DNA of 55,065 bases. Source: Pseudomonadales bacterium (GTDB lineage: Bacteria; Pseudomonadota; Gammaproteobacteria; Pseudomonadales; Azotimanducaceae). The notes beneath the pieces were generated by a model, which worked only from the letters and a program-made list of their open reading frames with translations, ran no database searches and had not been told where the DNA came from. The position numbers and the translations under genes were made by a program. The stretch lies in the NCBI GenBank assembly GCA_022825925.1, contig JAJDVW010000117.1, forward strand, positions 1-55,065, given 5' to 3'. Positions 8,423-16,276 of this stretch are shown here, piece by piece (positions within the stretch are counted from its first letter, which is position 1; each line of letters starts with the position of its first letter).

Positions 8423-8854
8423 GTGGTCCACAACTCCGTGGTCCTGTCCTGGTGCCTCGACGACGAGGAACACCCCTTGGCGGACCAAGCCATGCAATTG
8501 ACCGTCGAGCGCGGCGCGGTCGTCCCGCACATCTGGTGGTACGAGATCCGCAACGCCCTGGCGGTGAACGAACGGCGCGGACGCCTCACCGCGCAGCAGG
8601 CCCGGGCCACGCTCGCGAACCTGGGGACCATGCGCTTCGTACTCGACTTCGACCACGACGGTAGCCTCGTCATGGAACTCGCGCGTCACCACGGCCTGTC
8701 CGTCTACGACGCCGCCTACCTCGAGGTCGCTCTCCGACGATCGGTGCCCCTCGCCACCCTGGACGCTCGCCTGCGGGCCGCCGGGACCGCCGCCGAAGTG
8801 CCCCTCCTCGGACCCGCTCCGCGGGACCCCGAAGGGAGACGCCCACGACCATGA
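8423..8854 (+). CDS. vapC: VapC-like PIN-domain toxin with altered first catalytic residue
   Basis: 143 residues from the GTG at 8423; a CTG at 8411, overlapping the antitoxin stop, would add four residues (LTAL) that complete the usual first beta strand. VapC toxins are magnesium-dependent RNases that cut tRNA or rRNA. Seen here: YEIRNAL with the conserved Glu, YDAAYLEVALR and LATLDARL with the later acidic residues. The normal VVD-NS/AS start reads VVHNS, so His replaces the first catalytic Asp. The C-terminus runs on past the usual VPLLG ending into a low-complexity tail. The toxin may be weakened or inactive; the antitoxin looks intact. Confidence 0.8.
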   Translation: MVHNSVVLSWCLDDEEHPLADQAMQLTVERGAVVPHIWWYEIRNALAVNERRGRLTAQQARATLANLGTMRFVLDFDHDGSLVMELARHHGLSVYDAAYLEVALRRSVPLATLDARLRAAGTAAEVPLLGPAPRDPEGRRPRP

Positions 8855-9250
8855 ACTCTCCCACGCCCTCGGCGTCCAGGCTCGTCTCGACGTCACGCGG
8901 GAAGTCTGGCATGGTGCCGAAGGCCAGGCACAACAGGCCATCGAGGTCGGCACGGGCGGTGGACTGGAGTGGTGGCGGCAATCGTCCCGCTGAACCCGGT
9001 GCAGGGCGTGCAGACGGCCATCCACTGCGTCACCGACGCGGACGTCCGTGGCGGGGGCCACCACGAGCGTTGCGGCCCGGCGCGGCCTTCGCCGGACGCC
9101 CTGGACGAGACCGCCGCGGCGCGGCCCTGGGAGCGGGCCCGGGAACGGCTCGACGGTCTCTCCCCCTTGACGTCCCCTGACCGCGCCGCGCTTGCCAGGC
9201 GCGCCGCGCCCCACCTACACTCGCCCGCCCCTCACCGCCGGTGCGCGTGC
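8855..9250. other. Intergenic stretch with a WD40-gene fragment
   Basis: No gene is supported. From 8906 to about 8965 the DNA closely resembles 7091-7150 inside the WD40 gene, sharing the block CCAGGCACAACAGG and the text that follows. The remainder has open frames without family features. It looks like remnant or rearranged DNA between the first toxin-antitoxin module and the VOC gene. Confidence 0.45.
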
Positions 9251-9661
9251 ATGGCCGAACCCGGGACGAAGCGACCGCGGCCCACGGCCGGCCTGCGCCA
9301 CGTGGCGCTGCACGCCTGCAACTTCGACGCCGCCCTGGCCTTCTACAGGGACATCATGGGCATGGCGATCGAGTGGCAGCCGGACGATGACAACTGCTAC
9401 CTGACGTCCGGCACCGATAACCTCGCACTGCACCGTGCGACGGGCAGTCCGGACGCCGCGGGCCAGCGTCTCGACCACATTGGCTTCGTCGTCGACCGGA
9501 TGGACGACGTCGACGACTGGCACGCATTTCTGTCCGGGCGCGGCGTACCGATCGTGCACGCGCCGAAGACCCACCGCGACGGCGCGCGGAGCTGCTACTG
9601 CACGGACCCCGACGGCACGACGGTGCAGATCATCTACCACCCGCCGTTGAGCCGGGAGTAG
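9251..9661 (+). CDS. VOC-family (glyoxalase/dioxygenase fold) protein
   Basis: 136 residues. One VOC domain: GLRHVALHACNFDAALAFYR opens the first beta-alpha-beta-beta-beta unit and LDHIGFVVDRMDDVDDWHAF the second, ending CTDPDGTTVQIIYHP. Metal-ligand positions H (RHVALH), H (LDHIGF) and a late acidic or Gln site (TVQIIY) are present in family-typical places, although the last is Q rather than E. Members include glyoxalase I, fosfomycin-resistance enzymes and dioxygenases; the substrate cannot be told. The ATG at 9251 starts just before the domain. It stands alone between two toxin-antitoxin modules. Confidence 0.82.
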   Translation: MAEPGTKRPRPTAGLRHVALHACNFDAALAFYRDIMGMAIEWQPDDDNCYLTSGTDNLALHRATGSPDAAGQRLDHIGFVVDRMDDVDDWHAFLSGRGVPIVHAPKTHRDGARSCYCTDPDGTTVQIIYHPPLSRE

Positions 9662-9699
9662 CGCCCCATGACCGGGCGCGGCCCAGCACGCCTCCCGGC

Positions 9700-10098
9700 T
9701 CAACCCGGCCCGACGAACCCCGGGTGCGCCAGCAGCGCACGGTCGAACGTGTACGTGACCGACGCCCCGCGCGCCGCGGCAGACTCGCCGATCAGGTAGT
9801 CCGAGAAGTCGGCGTCGCCGGTCTCGTAGCTCGCAATCGCGCGCACCACGGCTGGTCGGTCGATGAACTCGAACTCCTCCGCATCCAGCAACCGACGCAG
9901 CGTTTCCGCCACCCTCGCCCTGGAGAACCCGTACGCGGAGTCCAATACCCACTCGAGCTCGCAGAGAACGATGTCCGGCAGCAGCCCGCCGTCGCCCGCC
10001 GCCGCGGTCCTCTCGACCAACTCCTGGGCTCGCCCCGCCTGGCGCGGGTCGTCGTCGAGGAGCAGACGCAGCAGGACGTTGGTGTCGAGCGCGATCAC
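9700..10098 (-). CDS. vapC: VapC-type PIN-domain ribonuclease toxin
   Basis: 132 residues beginning at GTG 10098. The PIN active site is complete here: D5 in MIALDTNVLL, the Glu in VLCELEWVL, and the late Asps in DFSDYLIGE and TFDRALL. It should be a magnesium-dependent RNase. The GTG overlaps the antitoxin stop codon by four bases (GTGA), so the pair is translationally coupled. This is a second module, unrelated to the Phd/VapC pair 1.3 kb away and on the opposite strand. Confidence 0.88.
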   Translation of the reverse strand: MIALDTNVLLRLLLDDDPRQAGRAQELVERTAAAGDGGLLPDIVLCELEWVLDSAYGFSRARVAETLRRLLDAEEFEFIDRPAVVRAIASYETGDADFSDYLIGESAAARGASVTYTFDRALLAHPGFVGPG

Positions 10099-10352
10099 CT
10101 CGGCGGGTGTTTGGCGGCTGCCCGGCGCCGCAACGTCCCCCGCAACCAGGCGTCCTCCCGCTTCCCGGCGCCCGCGGCGTCGGCGAGGAATCCCCTGAGC
10201 GGTTTCGGGGCGCTTCGTACCGGGAACACCCGGACCCCGATGCCGTCGTCGATACGAAACGCGAGCACGTCCCCGCGACCGACCGACAACGCCTCGCGGA
10301 TTGCCTTCGGAATCGTGATCTGGCCCTTCGCCGTGACCTTGGCCTTCTCCAT
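10095..10352 (-). CDS. Antitoxin, AbrB/MazE (SpoVT) family
   Basis: 85 residues. The N-terminal swapped-hairpin AbrB domain is clear: KAKVTAKGQITIPKAIREAL, then GRGDVLAFRIDDG. The C-terminal region (RGFLADAAGAGKREDAWL) would bind the partner VapC. It overlaps the toxin gene by four bases. It is likely to repress its own promoter, located upstream of 10352 in the region occupied by the SDR remnant. Confidence 0.88.
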   Translation of the reverse strand: MEKAKVTAKGQITIPKAIREALSVGRGDVLAFRIDDGIGVRVFPVRSAPKPLRGFLADAAGAGKREDAWLRGTLRRRAAAKHPPR

Positions 10353-10362
10353 GCCTATTCCT

Positions 10363-10715
10363 TACGAAACGCCTTCTTTCCGAGAAATGTAATGCCAAAG
10401 CGCGACACGATCAACAGCGCGGCTTTCGCGCCGCGCGACACGGAGAACGTGTAGACGAGCAGACCGAGGTCCACGTCGGCGGTCGCCTCCCGGAACGCTT
10501 CGGGCCAGGTTGCGTCCCCCAGATCGAGGGCGACGCAGCGCACCTCTACGCCGTGCTCGCTGCGCTAGGCGTCGGCGAGCCGCAGCGGCAGCAGCGGCAT
10601 CCGCCGGGCGACGAGCACCAGGTGCAAGCCGCGTCGCGCGAGGCCTGCGGCGAAGGACGCTCCGAGCCCCTCGGACGCGCCCGCGACGACGGCCCAGGGT
10701 CCTTAGCGCTCCGCG
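10363..10715 (-). pseudogene. Short-chain dehydrogenase/reductase remnant
   Basis: Reading the minus strand from about 10715 gives the start of an [17 protein letters not shown] (the glycine-rich NAD(P)-binding motif), [18 protein letters not shown], then VEVRCVALDLGD and ADVDLGLLVY. In-frame stops interrupt it: a TAA just before GPW, where relatives have Tyr, and a TAG after LADA. Resemblance ends near GLLVY, before the catalytic Tyr-Lys region, where the AbrB-VapC module begins. It is a 5' fragment of a dead gene, probably truncated when the toxin-antitoxin module arrived. Confidence 0.7.
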
Positions 10716-10733
10716 CAGTCGATAATCGGGGCG

Positions 10734-11351
10734 TCAGATCCGGTAGGTCGACTCCGTCATGATCCGCGAGACCACCGTCATGGCCTGCTTGACGCTGTCG
10801 GGAAACGTTCGGCCACCCGCTCGCAATGCGTTGACGCCGTGGCGCGCTTCGTCGGCGCGCATCTCCTCGACGATCGCCCGGCTGCGCGCGTCGTCCTCCG
10901 GCAGGTCGGCGAGGTGCCGGTCGAGATGGCGGACCACCTGGTCCTCCGTGGCCTCGACGAAACCGAGGCTCACCCGGTCGCCCAGCGCGCCCGCCGCGGC
11001 GCCGACCAGGAACGAAGCGGCGTAGAACAGGGGGTCGAGTACGCTCGGGCGCGCATCGAGTTCGTCGAGCCGCTGCCGGCACCAGGCGAGGTGGTCCACT
11101 TCCTCCGCGGCCGCCTGCTCGAGGGCGTCGCGGACCTCGTCGCGCCGGGCGGTCATCGCCTGACCCTCGTAGAGCGCCTGGGCGCAGACCTCTCCGGTGT
11201 GATTGACGCGCATCAGGCCGGCCGCATGCGCGCGCTCCGCCTCCGTCAGGTCGCCCTCCGGGGCGTCCGGTGCGGGGCTCGCGGGGGTGCCCACGCCCGC
11301 CAGCGTCCGCAGGCCGCGGTCGAAGACGCCGATGAGGTCGTCGACGTTCAA
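10734..11351 (-). CDS. coq7: 3-demethoxyubiquinol 3-hydroxylase (Coq7)
   Basis: 205 residues. Di-iron monooxygenase of ubiquinone synthesis; it hydroxylates demethoxyubiquinol at the inner membrane. The carboxylate and His ligands are visible: [15 protein letters not shown] (about 50-64), [11 protein letters not shown] (81-91), and the second half with EATEDQVV and [11 protein letters not shown]. The start is TTG at 11351, in a TTGA overlap with the stop of the upstream small gene; longer readings run through that gene and lack homology. It marks an aerobic, ubiquinone-using proteobacterium. Confidence 0.92.
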   Translation of the reverse strand: MNVDDLIGVFDRGLRTLAGVGTPASPAPDAPEGDLTEAERAHAAGLMRVNHTGEVCAQALYEGQAMTARRDEVRDALEQAAAEEVDHLAWCRQRLDELDARPSVLDPLFYAASFLVGAAAGALGDRVSLGFVEATEDQVVRHLDRHLADLPEDDARSRAIVEEMRADEARHGVNALRAGGRTFPDSVKQAMTVVSRIMTESTYRI

Positions 11352-11494
11352 TTCGGCGCTCGAAACAGGCCCTCGAGGCGAGCCAACCGCTCCCGCACGG
11401 CGCCCATGTCGACGATGACCTTGAAGATCATGCCGAACAGGACCGCATTGAGCGTCACTATGCACGTCACTATGGCGATCAGTTCAGGGCTCAT
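11348..11494 (-). CDS. Small single-span membrane protein upstream of coq7
   Basis: 48 residues. An N-terminal hydrophobic helix ([20 protein letters not shown]) is followed by a charged amphipathic tail ([16 protein letters not shown]). A good AGGAG-type ribosome binding site precedes the ATG at 11494. It overlaps the end of the preceding cyclic-nucleotide-binding gene by 11 bases and the coq7 start by 4 bases, so all three appear to be one transcript. I do not recognise a family. Confidence 0.6.
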   Translation of the reverse strand: MSPELIAIVTCIVTLNAVLFGMIFKVIVDMGAVRERLARLEGLFRAPN

Positions 11495-12485
11495 CCGAAG
11501 TCCCTCTCCTCCCGCCGATCGGACGGCGATCAACGCCGGCCCGTCGCGACGGCAGCGGCGGCATTTTAGCACCGCGGGTACCGTCACCGACCGGTTCGCG
11601 GCCCTCCTCCGCGACCTCGACCGGCCCCGTTCCGACCGGCACCGCCGAGAAACCCAGCCGGGTCAGCGACACGAGCGCGTACGCGCGCTGTCCCGCGCGA
11701 CCGCCCGTGATCGCGACCGGCCGGTCTTCCCTCAGCAGCCGCGCCGCGGTCTCGACTTCGCCGACCGGCACGCGGTCCAGGTCGAGGACCTGCGCGTTGG
11801 GCGGCGGTCGTTCCGGGAACGGATACTCCTCTATCAGCCCGCGCACGGCATCGCCCGGCAGCACCAGCAGCACCGCGTCCTCGACGATCGCGTACTCCCG
11901 CCGGCGCGCCGCGAAGTCATCTCCGGCGAAAGCGAGTTCTTCGCCGAAGTAGTCGCCGGGCCGGAACACCCGGCCGTCGCACGCGACCCGGCCCGACTGC
12001 ACGAGATAGACGGCGTCCGCGCCGACGAGGCTGTCGCCGGCAGACAGCCCGAGCCGTTCGGCGCTGCGCAGCAGCCGCTGCCAAGTGAGCGCCGGCATCG
12101 CCCGCACGAGCGGCGACGCGAGGAGTCGGTCGAGCCAGCCCTCCACCGCCGTCACCTGCGGTTCCGGGACCGCCGCCGGCTGCTGCGCGAACCGGAGCGG
12201 GGCGAGATCCACCGACAGCACCCGGGTCGCCGCCCGCGTCTCCAAGGCGATGTCGTCGCCCGGCCGATAGATCTCCTGGTCCACGGATTGCCGCCGGCCC
12301 TGCGCGTCCACCGCGTCGACGGCCCCCTCCACAAGGTAGAGATGCCGTTCCAGCCGCGTGCCGCGCCGCAGCAGCCAGCGGTTCGCGGGGAGTTCGATCA
12401 GGCGCGCGTGCCGGGCCGCGAGGTCCAGGGTCGGGGCGTCGAGGCCGGCGAAGGCCGGGAACTGTCTGAGAACGTTCGCAAGCAT
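11484..12485 (-). CDS. Cyclic-nucleotide-binding-domain protein with C-terminal rhodanese-like region
   Basis: 333 residues. The N-terminal half reads as a cNMP-binding beta barrel (LPANRWLLRRGTRLERHLYLVEGAVDAV, then YRPGDDIALE), repeated at about 150-215 (LSAGDSLVGADAVYLVQSGRV, then FRPGDYFGEELAF). A further part (QVLDLDRVPVGEV, then PVAITGGRAGQRAYALVSL) resembles a rhodanese domain without a clear catalytic Cys loop. No helix-turn-helix is seen, so it is probably not a transcription factor. It ends in a polar tail and overlaps the small membrane-protein gene. The nucleotide ligand and role are unknown. Confidence 0.7.
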   Translation of the reverse strand: MLANVLRQFPAFAGLDAPTLDLAARHARLIELPANRWLLRRGTRLERHLYLVEGAVDAVDAQGRRQSVDQEIYRPGDDIALETRAATRVLSVDLAPLRFAQQPAAVPEPQVTAVEGWLDRLLASPLVRAMPALTWQRLLRSAERLGLSAGDSLVGADAVYLVQSGRVACDGRVFRPGDYFGEELAFAGDDFAARRREYAIVEDAVLLVLPGDAVRGLIEEYPFPERPPPNAQVLDLDRVPVGEVETAARLLREDRPVAITGGRAGQRAYALVSLTRLGFSAVPVGTGPVEVAEEGREPVGDGTRGAKMPPLPSRRAGVDRRPIGGRRGTSDEP

Positions 12486-12520
12486 GTTGCGATCGTCTCA
12501 AATGCGAAGGCCGCCGGCTG

Positions 12521-13804
12521 TCAGCCTTTCTCCCGCGCTATTGCGCGATATCCGATATCCGTTCTGTAGTACGCATCCGCCCAACGCACGCGAGCCACCC
12601 GCTCGTACGCCCGGGCCCGTGCCTCGGTCACCGACGCGCCGAGCGCCGTGACGCACAGCACCCGGCCGCCGTTCGTGACCGTGCGGTCGTCCACCAGGGC
12701 CGTGCCCGCGTGGAACACCTTGGTGTCCGGCACGTCTTCCTCCAGTCCTTCGATCGCGCGGCCCCGGGCATGCTCGAGCGGATACCCGCCGGCCGCCATG
12801 ACCACGCCCACGGCGGCGCGCGGGTCCCACGCGAGTTCGACTCCGTCGAGCCCCTCCGACAGGGCGCGCCGGCACAGGTCCACCAGGTCGCCGCGCATCC
12901 GCATCAGCACCGGCTGGGCTTCCGGGTCGCCGAACCGGCAGTTGAACTCGATGACCTTCGGCGCCCCGTCCGGCATGATCATCAGGCCCGCATAGAGGAA
13001 GCCCTGGTAGGGTGCCCCGTCCGCCGCCATGCCCCGGACCGTGGGACGCACGACCTCTTCCAGGATGCGCTCGTGCACCTCCGGCGTGACCACCGGCGCC
13101 GGGGAGTAGGCGCCCATGCCCCCGGTGTTGGGGCCGAGGTCGCCGTCGTCGCGCGCCTTGTGGTCCTGGGAGGAAGCGAACGGCACGACCTCGGTGCCGT
13201 CCGTCATGCAGATGAAGCTCGCCTCCTCGCCCTCGAGGAACTCCTCGACCACGATCTCGCGCCCCGCGGCCCCGAAACGCGCGCCCGACAGCATCGACTC
13301 GGCGGCATGCACCGCTTCCTCGACGTCCCGGGCAACCGTCACCCCCTTGCCGGCGGCGAGTCCGTCCGCCTTGACCACGACCGGGGCGCCCGTCGTCTCG
13401 ATGTACGCGCGCGCTGCGGACGGGTCCGTGAACGACGCGTACCCCGCCGTCGGGATGCCGTGGCGGGCAAGGAACTCCTTCGCGAACACCTTCGAGCCCT
13501 CGAGCCGGGCCGCGGCGCGCGTGGGCCCGAAGCAGGCCAGGCCCTCGGCGTCGAAGCGGTCCCGCAGGCCCTCCACCAGCGGGGCTTCGGGCCCGGCGAC
13601 GGTCAGGGCGACCTCGTTGGCCCGCACCCAGTCCACCAGCGCATCGAAGGCGTCCACCGGGATGTCCACGTTCTCGACCTTCGGCTCCCGCGCCGTACCG
13701 GCGTTGCCCGGCGCGACGAAGACGCGCTCCACCCGCGCCGATCGCGCGACCGCCCATGCGAGCGCATGTTCGCGCCCGCCTCCCCCCACGATCAGGACGT
13801 TCAT
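12521..13804 (-). CDS. purD: Phosphoribosylamine-glycine ligase
   Basis: 427 residues, the usual length. It joins glycine to phosphoribosylamine with ATP, the second step of purine synthesis. Landmarks: MNVLIVGGGGREHALAW at the N-terminus, GPEAPLVEGL, the ATP-grasp core VVKADGLAAGKGV, GEEASFICMTDG, DHKARDDGDLGPNTGGMGA and EFNCRFGDPEAQ. It is 12 bases downstream of purH on the same strand, forming the widespread fis-purH-purD group. Confidence 0.97.
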   Translation of the reverse strand: MNVLIVGGGGREHALAWAVARSARVERVFVAPGNAGTAREPKVENVDIPVDAFDALVDWVRANEVALTVAGPEAPLVEGLRDRFDAEGLACFGPTRAAARLEGSKVFAKEFLARHGIPTAGYASFTDPSAARAYIETTGAPVVVKADGLAAGKGVTVARDVEEAVHAAESMLSGARFGAAGREIVVEEFLEGEEASFICMTDGTEVVPFASSQDHKARDDGDLGPNTGGMGAYSPAPVVTPEVHERILEEVVRPTVRGMAADGAPYQGFLYAGLMIMPDGAPKVIEFNCRFGDPEAQPVLMRMRGDLVDLCRRALSEGLDGVELAWDPRAAVGVVMAAGGYPLEHARGRAIEGLEEDVPDTKVFHAGTALVDDRTVTNGGRVLCVTALGASVTEARARAYERVARVRWADAYYRTDIGYRAIAREKG

Positions 13805-13816
13805 GGCCCCCTTCTC

Positions 13817-15361
13817 CTAATGCCGAAAGTGGCGCACCCCCGTGAACACCATCGCGATGCCGTGTTCGTCCGCGGCCTCGATCGACTCGGCGTCCCGCAT
13901 CGACCCGCCCGGCTGGATGACGGCCCGGATCCCGGCCTCGGCCGCCGCATCCACCCCGTCGCGGAACGGGAAGAACGCATCCGACGCCATCACGGCGCCG
14001 CCGACCGCGAGGCCAGCGTCCGCCGCCTTCATCGACGCAATGCGCGCGCTCACCACGCGGCTCATCTGTCCCGCCCCGACGCCCACCGTCCGGCCGTCCC
14101 GGGCGTAGACGATGGCGTTCGACTTCACGAACCAGGCGACCCTCCACGCGAACAACAGGTCGGCCATCTCCGCGTTCGTGGGGTGCCGCGCCGTGACCGT
14201 CCGCAGCGCCCCCTCGTCGAGACACAGCACGTCCTCGTCCTGGACCAGCAGCCCGCCCGCGACGCGCCGGAACTCCCGGCCCGGGCCCAATGGCGCGGGA
14301 TCCCCCACGGTCAGCAGCCGGAGGTTCTTCCTCCTGCGTGCCGCGTCCCGGGCTTCGTCCGTGACCTCGGGTGCCACCACCACTTCCGCGAACTGGTTCC
14401 CGACGACGGCATCGAGCGTCCCCGCGTCCACCGTTCCGTTGAACGCCACGATGCCCCCGAACGCCGACGTCGGGTCCGTGGCGAACGCCCGCTCGTAGGC
14501 CGCGGAGAGGTCTGCCGCCACGGCGACGCCGCACGGGTTGGCGTGCTTCACGATCACGCAGGCGGGCGCGTCGAAGGCCTGGACGCAACGCAGCGCCGCG
14601 TCGGTGTCGGCGATGTTGTTGTAGGACAACTCCTTGCCCTGCCACTGCACGAGGTTGCCGACGGTTCCCGGTTCGGGCCGTCGCCCCACGTAGAAGGCGG
14701 CGTCCTGGTGCGGATTCTCTCCGTAGCGCAACCCCGAGCGCTTGACGAACCCGAGCGTCAGCCGATCCGGGAAGGCCTCCTCGGCGAACCAGCCGGCGAT
14801 GGTCGCCTCGTAGTCCGCCGTGTGGGCGAACGCGCGGGCGGCGAACGAGCGGCGCTCGCCCTGTGTCGTGCCGCCGCGGTCGAGCGTCTCGAGGACGCGG
14901 GGATAGTCTTCCGGGTCGACGACGGCCAGCACGTCGGCGTGGTTCTTTGCCGCCGCCCGCAGCAGGGTCGGACCGCCGATGTCGATGTTCTCGACGGCCT
15001 CCGCCGCGGTGACGTCGTCGCGCGCGATCGTCTCCTCGAACGGATACAGGTTGACCACGACGAGGTCTATCGGGGCGATGCCGTGGCGGGCCATGGTCTC
15101 CGCGTCGGCGGCGCGCCGACCCAGGATGCCGCCATGGATCGTCGGATGGAGCGTCTTGACCCGACCGTCCATGATCTCGGGGAAGCCCGTGTGCTCCGAC
15201 ACTTCCCGCACCGCCACGCCGCCGGCCGACAGCCTGGCGGCGGTACCGCCCGTCGAGAGCAGCTCGATACCGAGCCCTTCGAGGCCCCGGGCGAACTCCA
15301 CGACGCCGGTCTTGTCCGACACCGCGAGCAGGGCTCGGCGGACGGGCGTACGCTCGGCCAT
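13817..15361 (-). CDS. purH: Bifunctional AICAR transformylase / IMP cyclohydrolase
   Basis: 514 residues, the usual length. It performs the last two steps of IMP synthesis. The N-terminal MGS-like cyclohydrolase domain shows [32 protein letters not shown] and [10 protein letters not shown]. The transformylase domain shows [18 protein letters not shown] (catalytic Lys-His), [10 protein letters not shown] and the C-terminal [11 protein letters not shown] with QPGGSMRD. It follows fis by 3 bases and precedes purD by 12. Confidence 0.97.
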   Translation of the reverse strand: MAERTPVRRALLAVSDKTGVVEFARGLEGLGIELLSTGGTAARLSAGGVAVREVSEHTGFPEIMDGRVKTLHPTIHGGILGRRAADAETMARHGIAPIDLVVVNLYPFEETIARDDVTAAEAVENIDIGGPTLLRAAAKNHADVLAVVDPEDYPRVLETLDRGGTTQGERRSFAARAFAHTADYEATIAGWFAEEAFPDRLTLGFVKRSGLRYGENPHQDAAFYVGRRPEPGTVGNLVQWQGKELSYNNIADTDAALRCVQAFDAPACVIVKHANPCGVAVAADLSAAYERAFATDPTSAFGGIVAFNGTVDAGTLDAVVGNQFAEVVVAPEVTDEARDAARRRKNLRLLTVGDPAPLGPGREFRRVAGGLLVQDEDVLCLDEGALRTVTARHPTNAEMADLLFAWRVAWFVKSNAIVYARDGRTVGVGAGQMSRVVSARIASMKAADAGLAVGGAVMASDAFFPFRDGVDAAAEAGIRAVIQPGGSMRDAESIEAADEHGIAMVFTGVRHFRH

Positions 15362-15364
15362 CGT

Positions 15365-15664
15365 TCAGAGCAACCCGTAGCGGATGAGCTTCTTGCGCAA
15401 CGTGCCCCGGCTCATGCCGAGCACCTCCGCCGCGCGCGTCTGGTTGCCTCCGTGTCTTTCCATGACCGTCTGCAGCAGCGGCTCCTCGACCTGCTCGAGC
15501 ACGAAGTCGTACAGCCCCGTAACCGGGGCCCCGGGAAGCGGCGCATCACCGAGATCGTCGAAGTAGCGCTCGACCGCGCCCCTGACCAGATCCTTCAGGG
15601 ACTGGCCGTGCGTCTCGCTTCCAGACTCCCCTCCAGAACGATGTGGCGCCGCGACTCTCTCCAA
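15365..15664 (-). CDS. fis: DNA-binding protein Fis
   Basis: 99 residues, close to the E. coli length. Fis bends DNA and modulates rRNA and other promoters. The C-terminal helix-turn-helix is very clear: NQTRAAEVLGMSRGTLRKKL then IRYGLL, preceded by VEEPLLQTVMERHGG. In many Gammaproteobacteria fis follows dusB; here dusB is absent and a DUF3426 gene lies 123 bases upstream instead. Confidence 0.93.
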   Translation of the reverse strand: MERVAAPHRSGGESGSETHGQSLKDLVRGAVERYFDDLGDAPLPGAPVTGLYDFVLEQVEEPLLQTVMERHGGNQTRAAEVLGMSRGTLRKKLIRYGLL

Positions 15665-15787
15665 ACGATGCGACCTGCCGCTCCTCGAGTGCCTGCGCGG
15701 CCGGTGATGCGGATGGACGACCGCCCCCGCGCGGACGCCCTGACCATACTAGCAGCGCCCCGAAGTCCGGGCCAATCGGCTAATGCC

Positions 15788-16273
15788 TCAGTATGGAACC
15801 AGGACGACGTTGACGGCTTCGACCGGCGGCCGGCGGATCTCCACTACGGCAAGCACGCGCGTCGTGGCCGGCATGGATGCCTCGGGAGGATACCGACCCC
15901 CGAGATACTGCGCCGGCGCGAAGCGTCGCGCGGCCACGACCTCCCCTGCCGCGTTCGACAGGCGCAGCTCGAGTCGCGGGAACCGCTGGGAGAACGACGC
16001 CTCGTTCCGCAGGGCGGCTTCGACGACGACCCCGCCCTCGATGCGCGGATGCGTGCGCACCGCCACGTCCCGCACCACGAAGTGCCGTGCGGGGCGCGAG
16101 ATCGGCAATGCGCAGGGGAGCAGCGCGCACGCCGCGCCGTAGACCGGGCGCAGGAACGGATCGCGGCTCCAGGTGTCGAATTTATGGGCAAGGACCTGCA
16201 CGCACAGGGCGGCAACGGCCAGCGCAATGCCGGCCCCCCAGACCAGACCACGAAGGTCGCCCGGACTCCGCAT
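15788..16273 (-). CDS. DUF3426 protein lacking its usual zinc ribbon
   Basis: 161 residues. One N-terminal transmembrane helix (LVWGAGIALAVAALCVQVLA) is followed by a periplasmic domain with the DUF3426 pattern: RDPFLRPVYGAACALLPCALP, FVVRDVAVRTHP, VVEAALRNEASFSQRFPRLE, RFAPAQYLG. Proteins of this kind next to prmA normally begin with an MJ0042-type zinc ribbon (CPxC-CxxC) and a linker; here the protein starts just before the membrane helix. It begins 3 bases after the prmA stop. Function unknown. Confidence 0.78.
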   Translation of the reverse strand: MRSPGDLRGLVWGAGIALAVAALCVQVLAHKFDTWSRDPFLRPVYGAACALLPCALPISRPARHFVVRDVAVRTHPRIEGGVVVEAALRNEASFSQRFPRLELRLSNAAGEVVAARRFAPAQYLGGRYPPEASMPATTRVLAVVEIRRPPVEAVNVVLVPY

Positions 16274-16276
16274 CGT

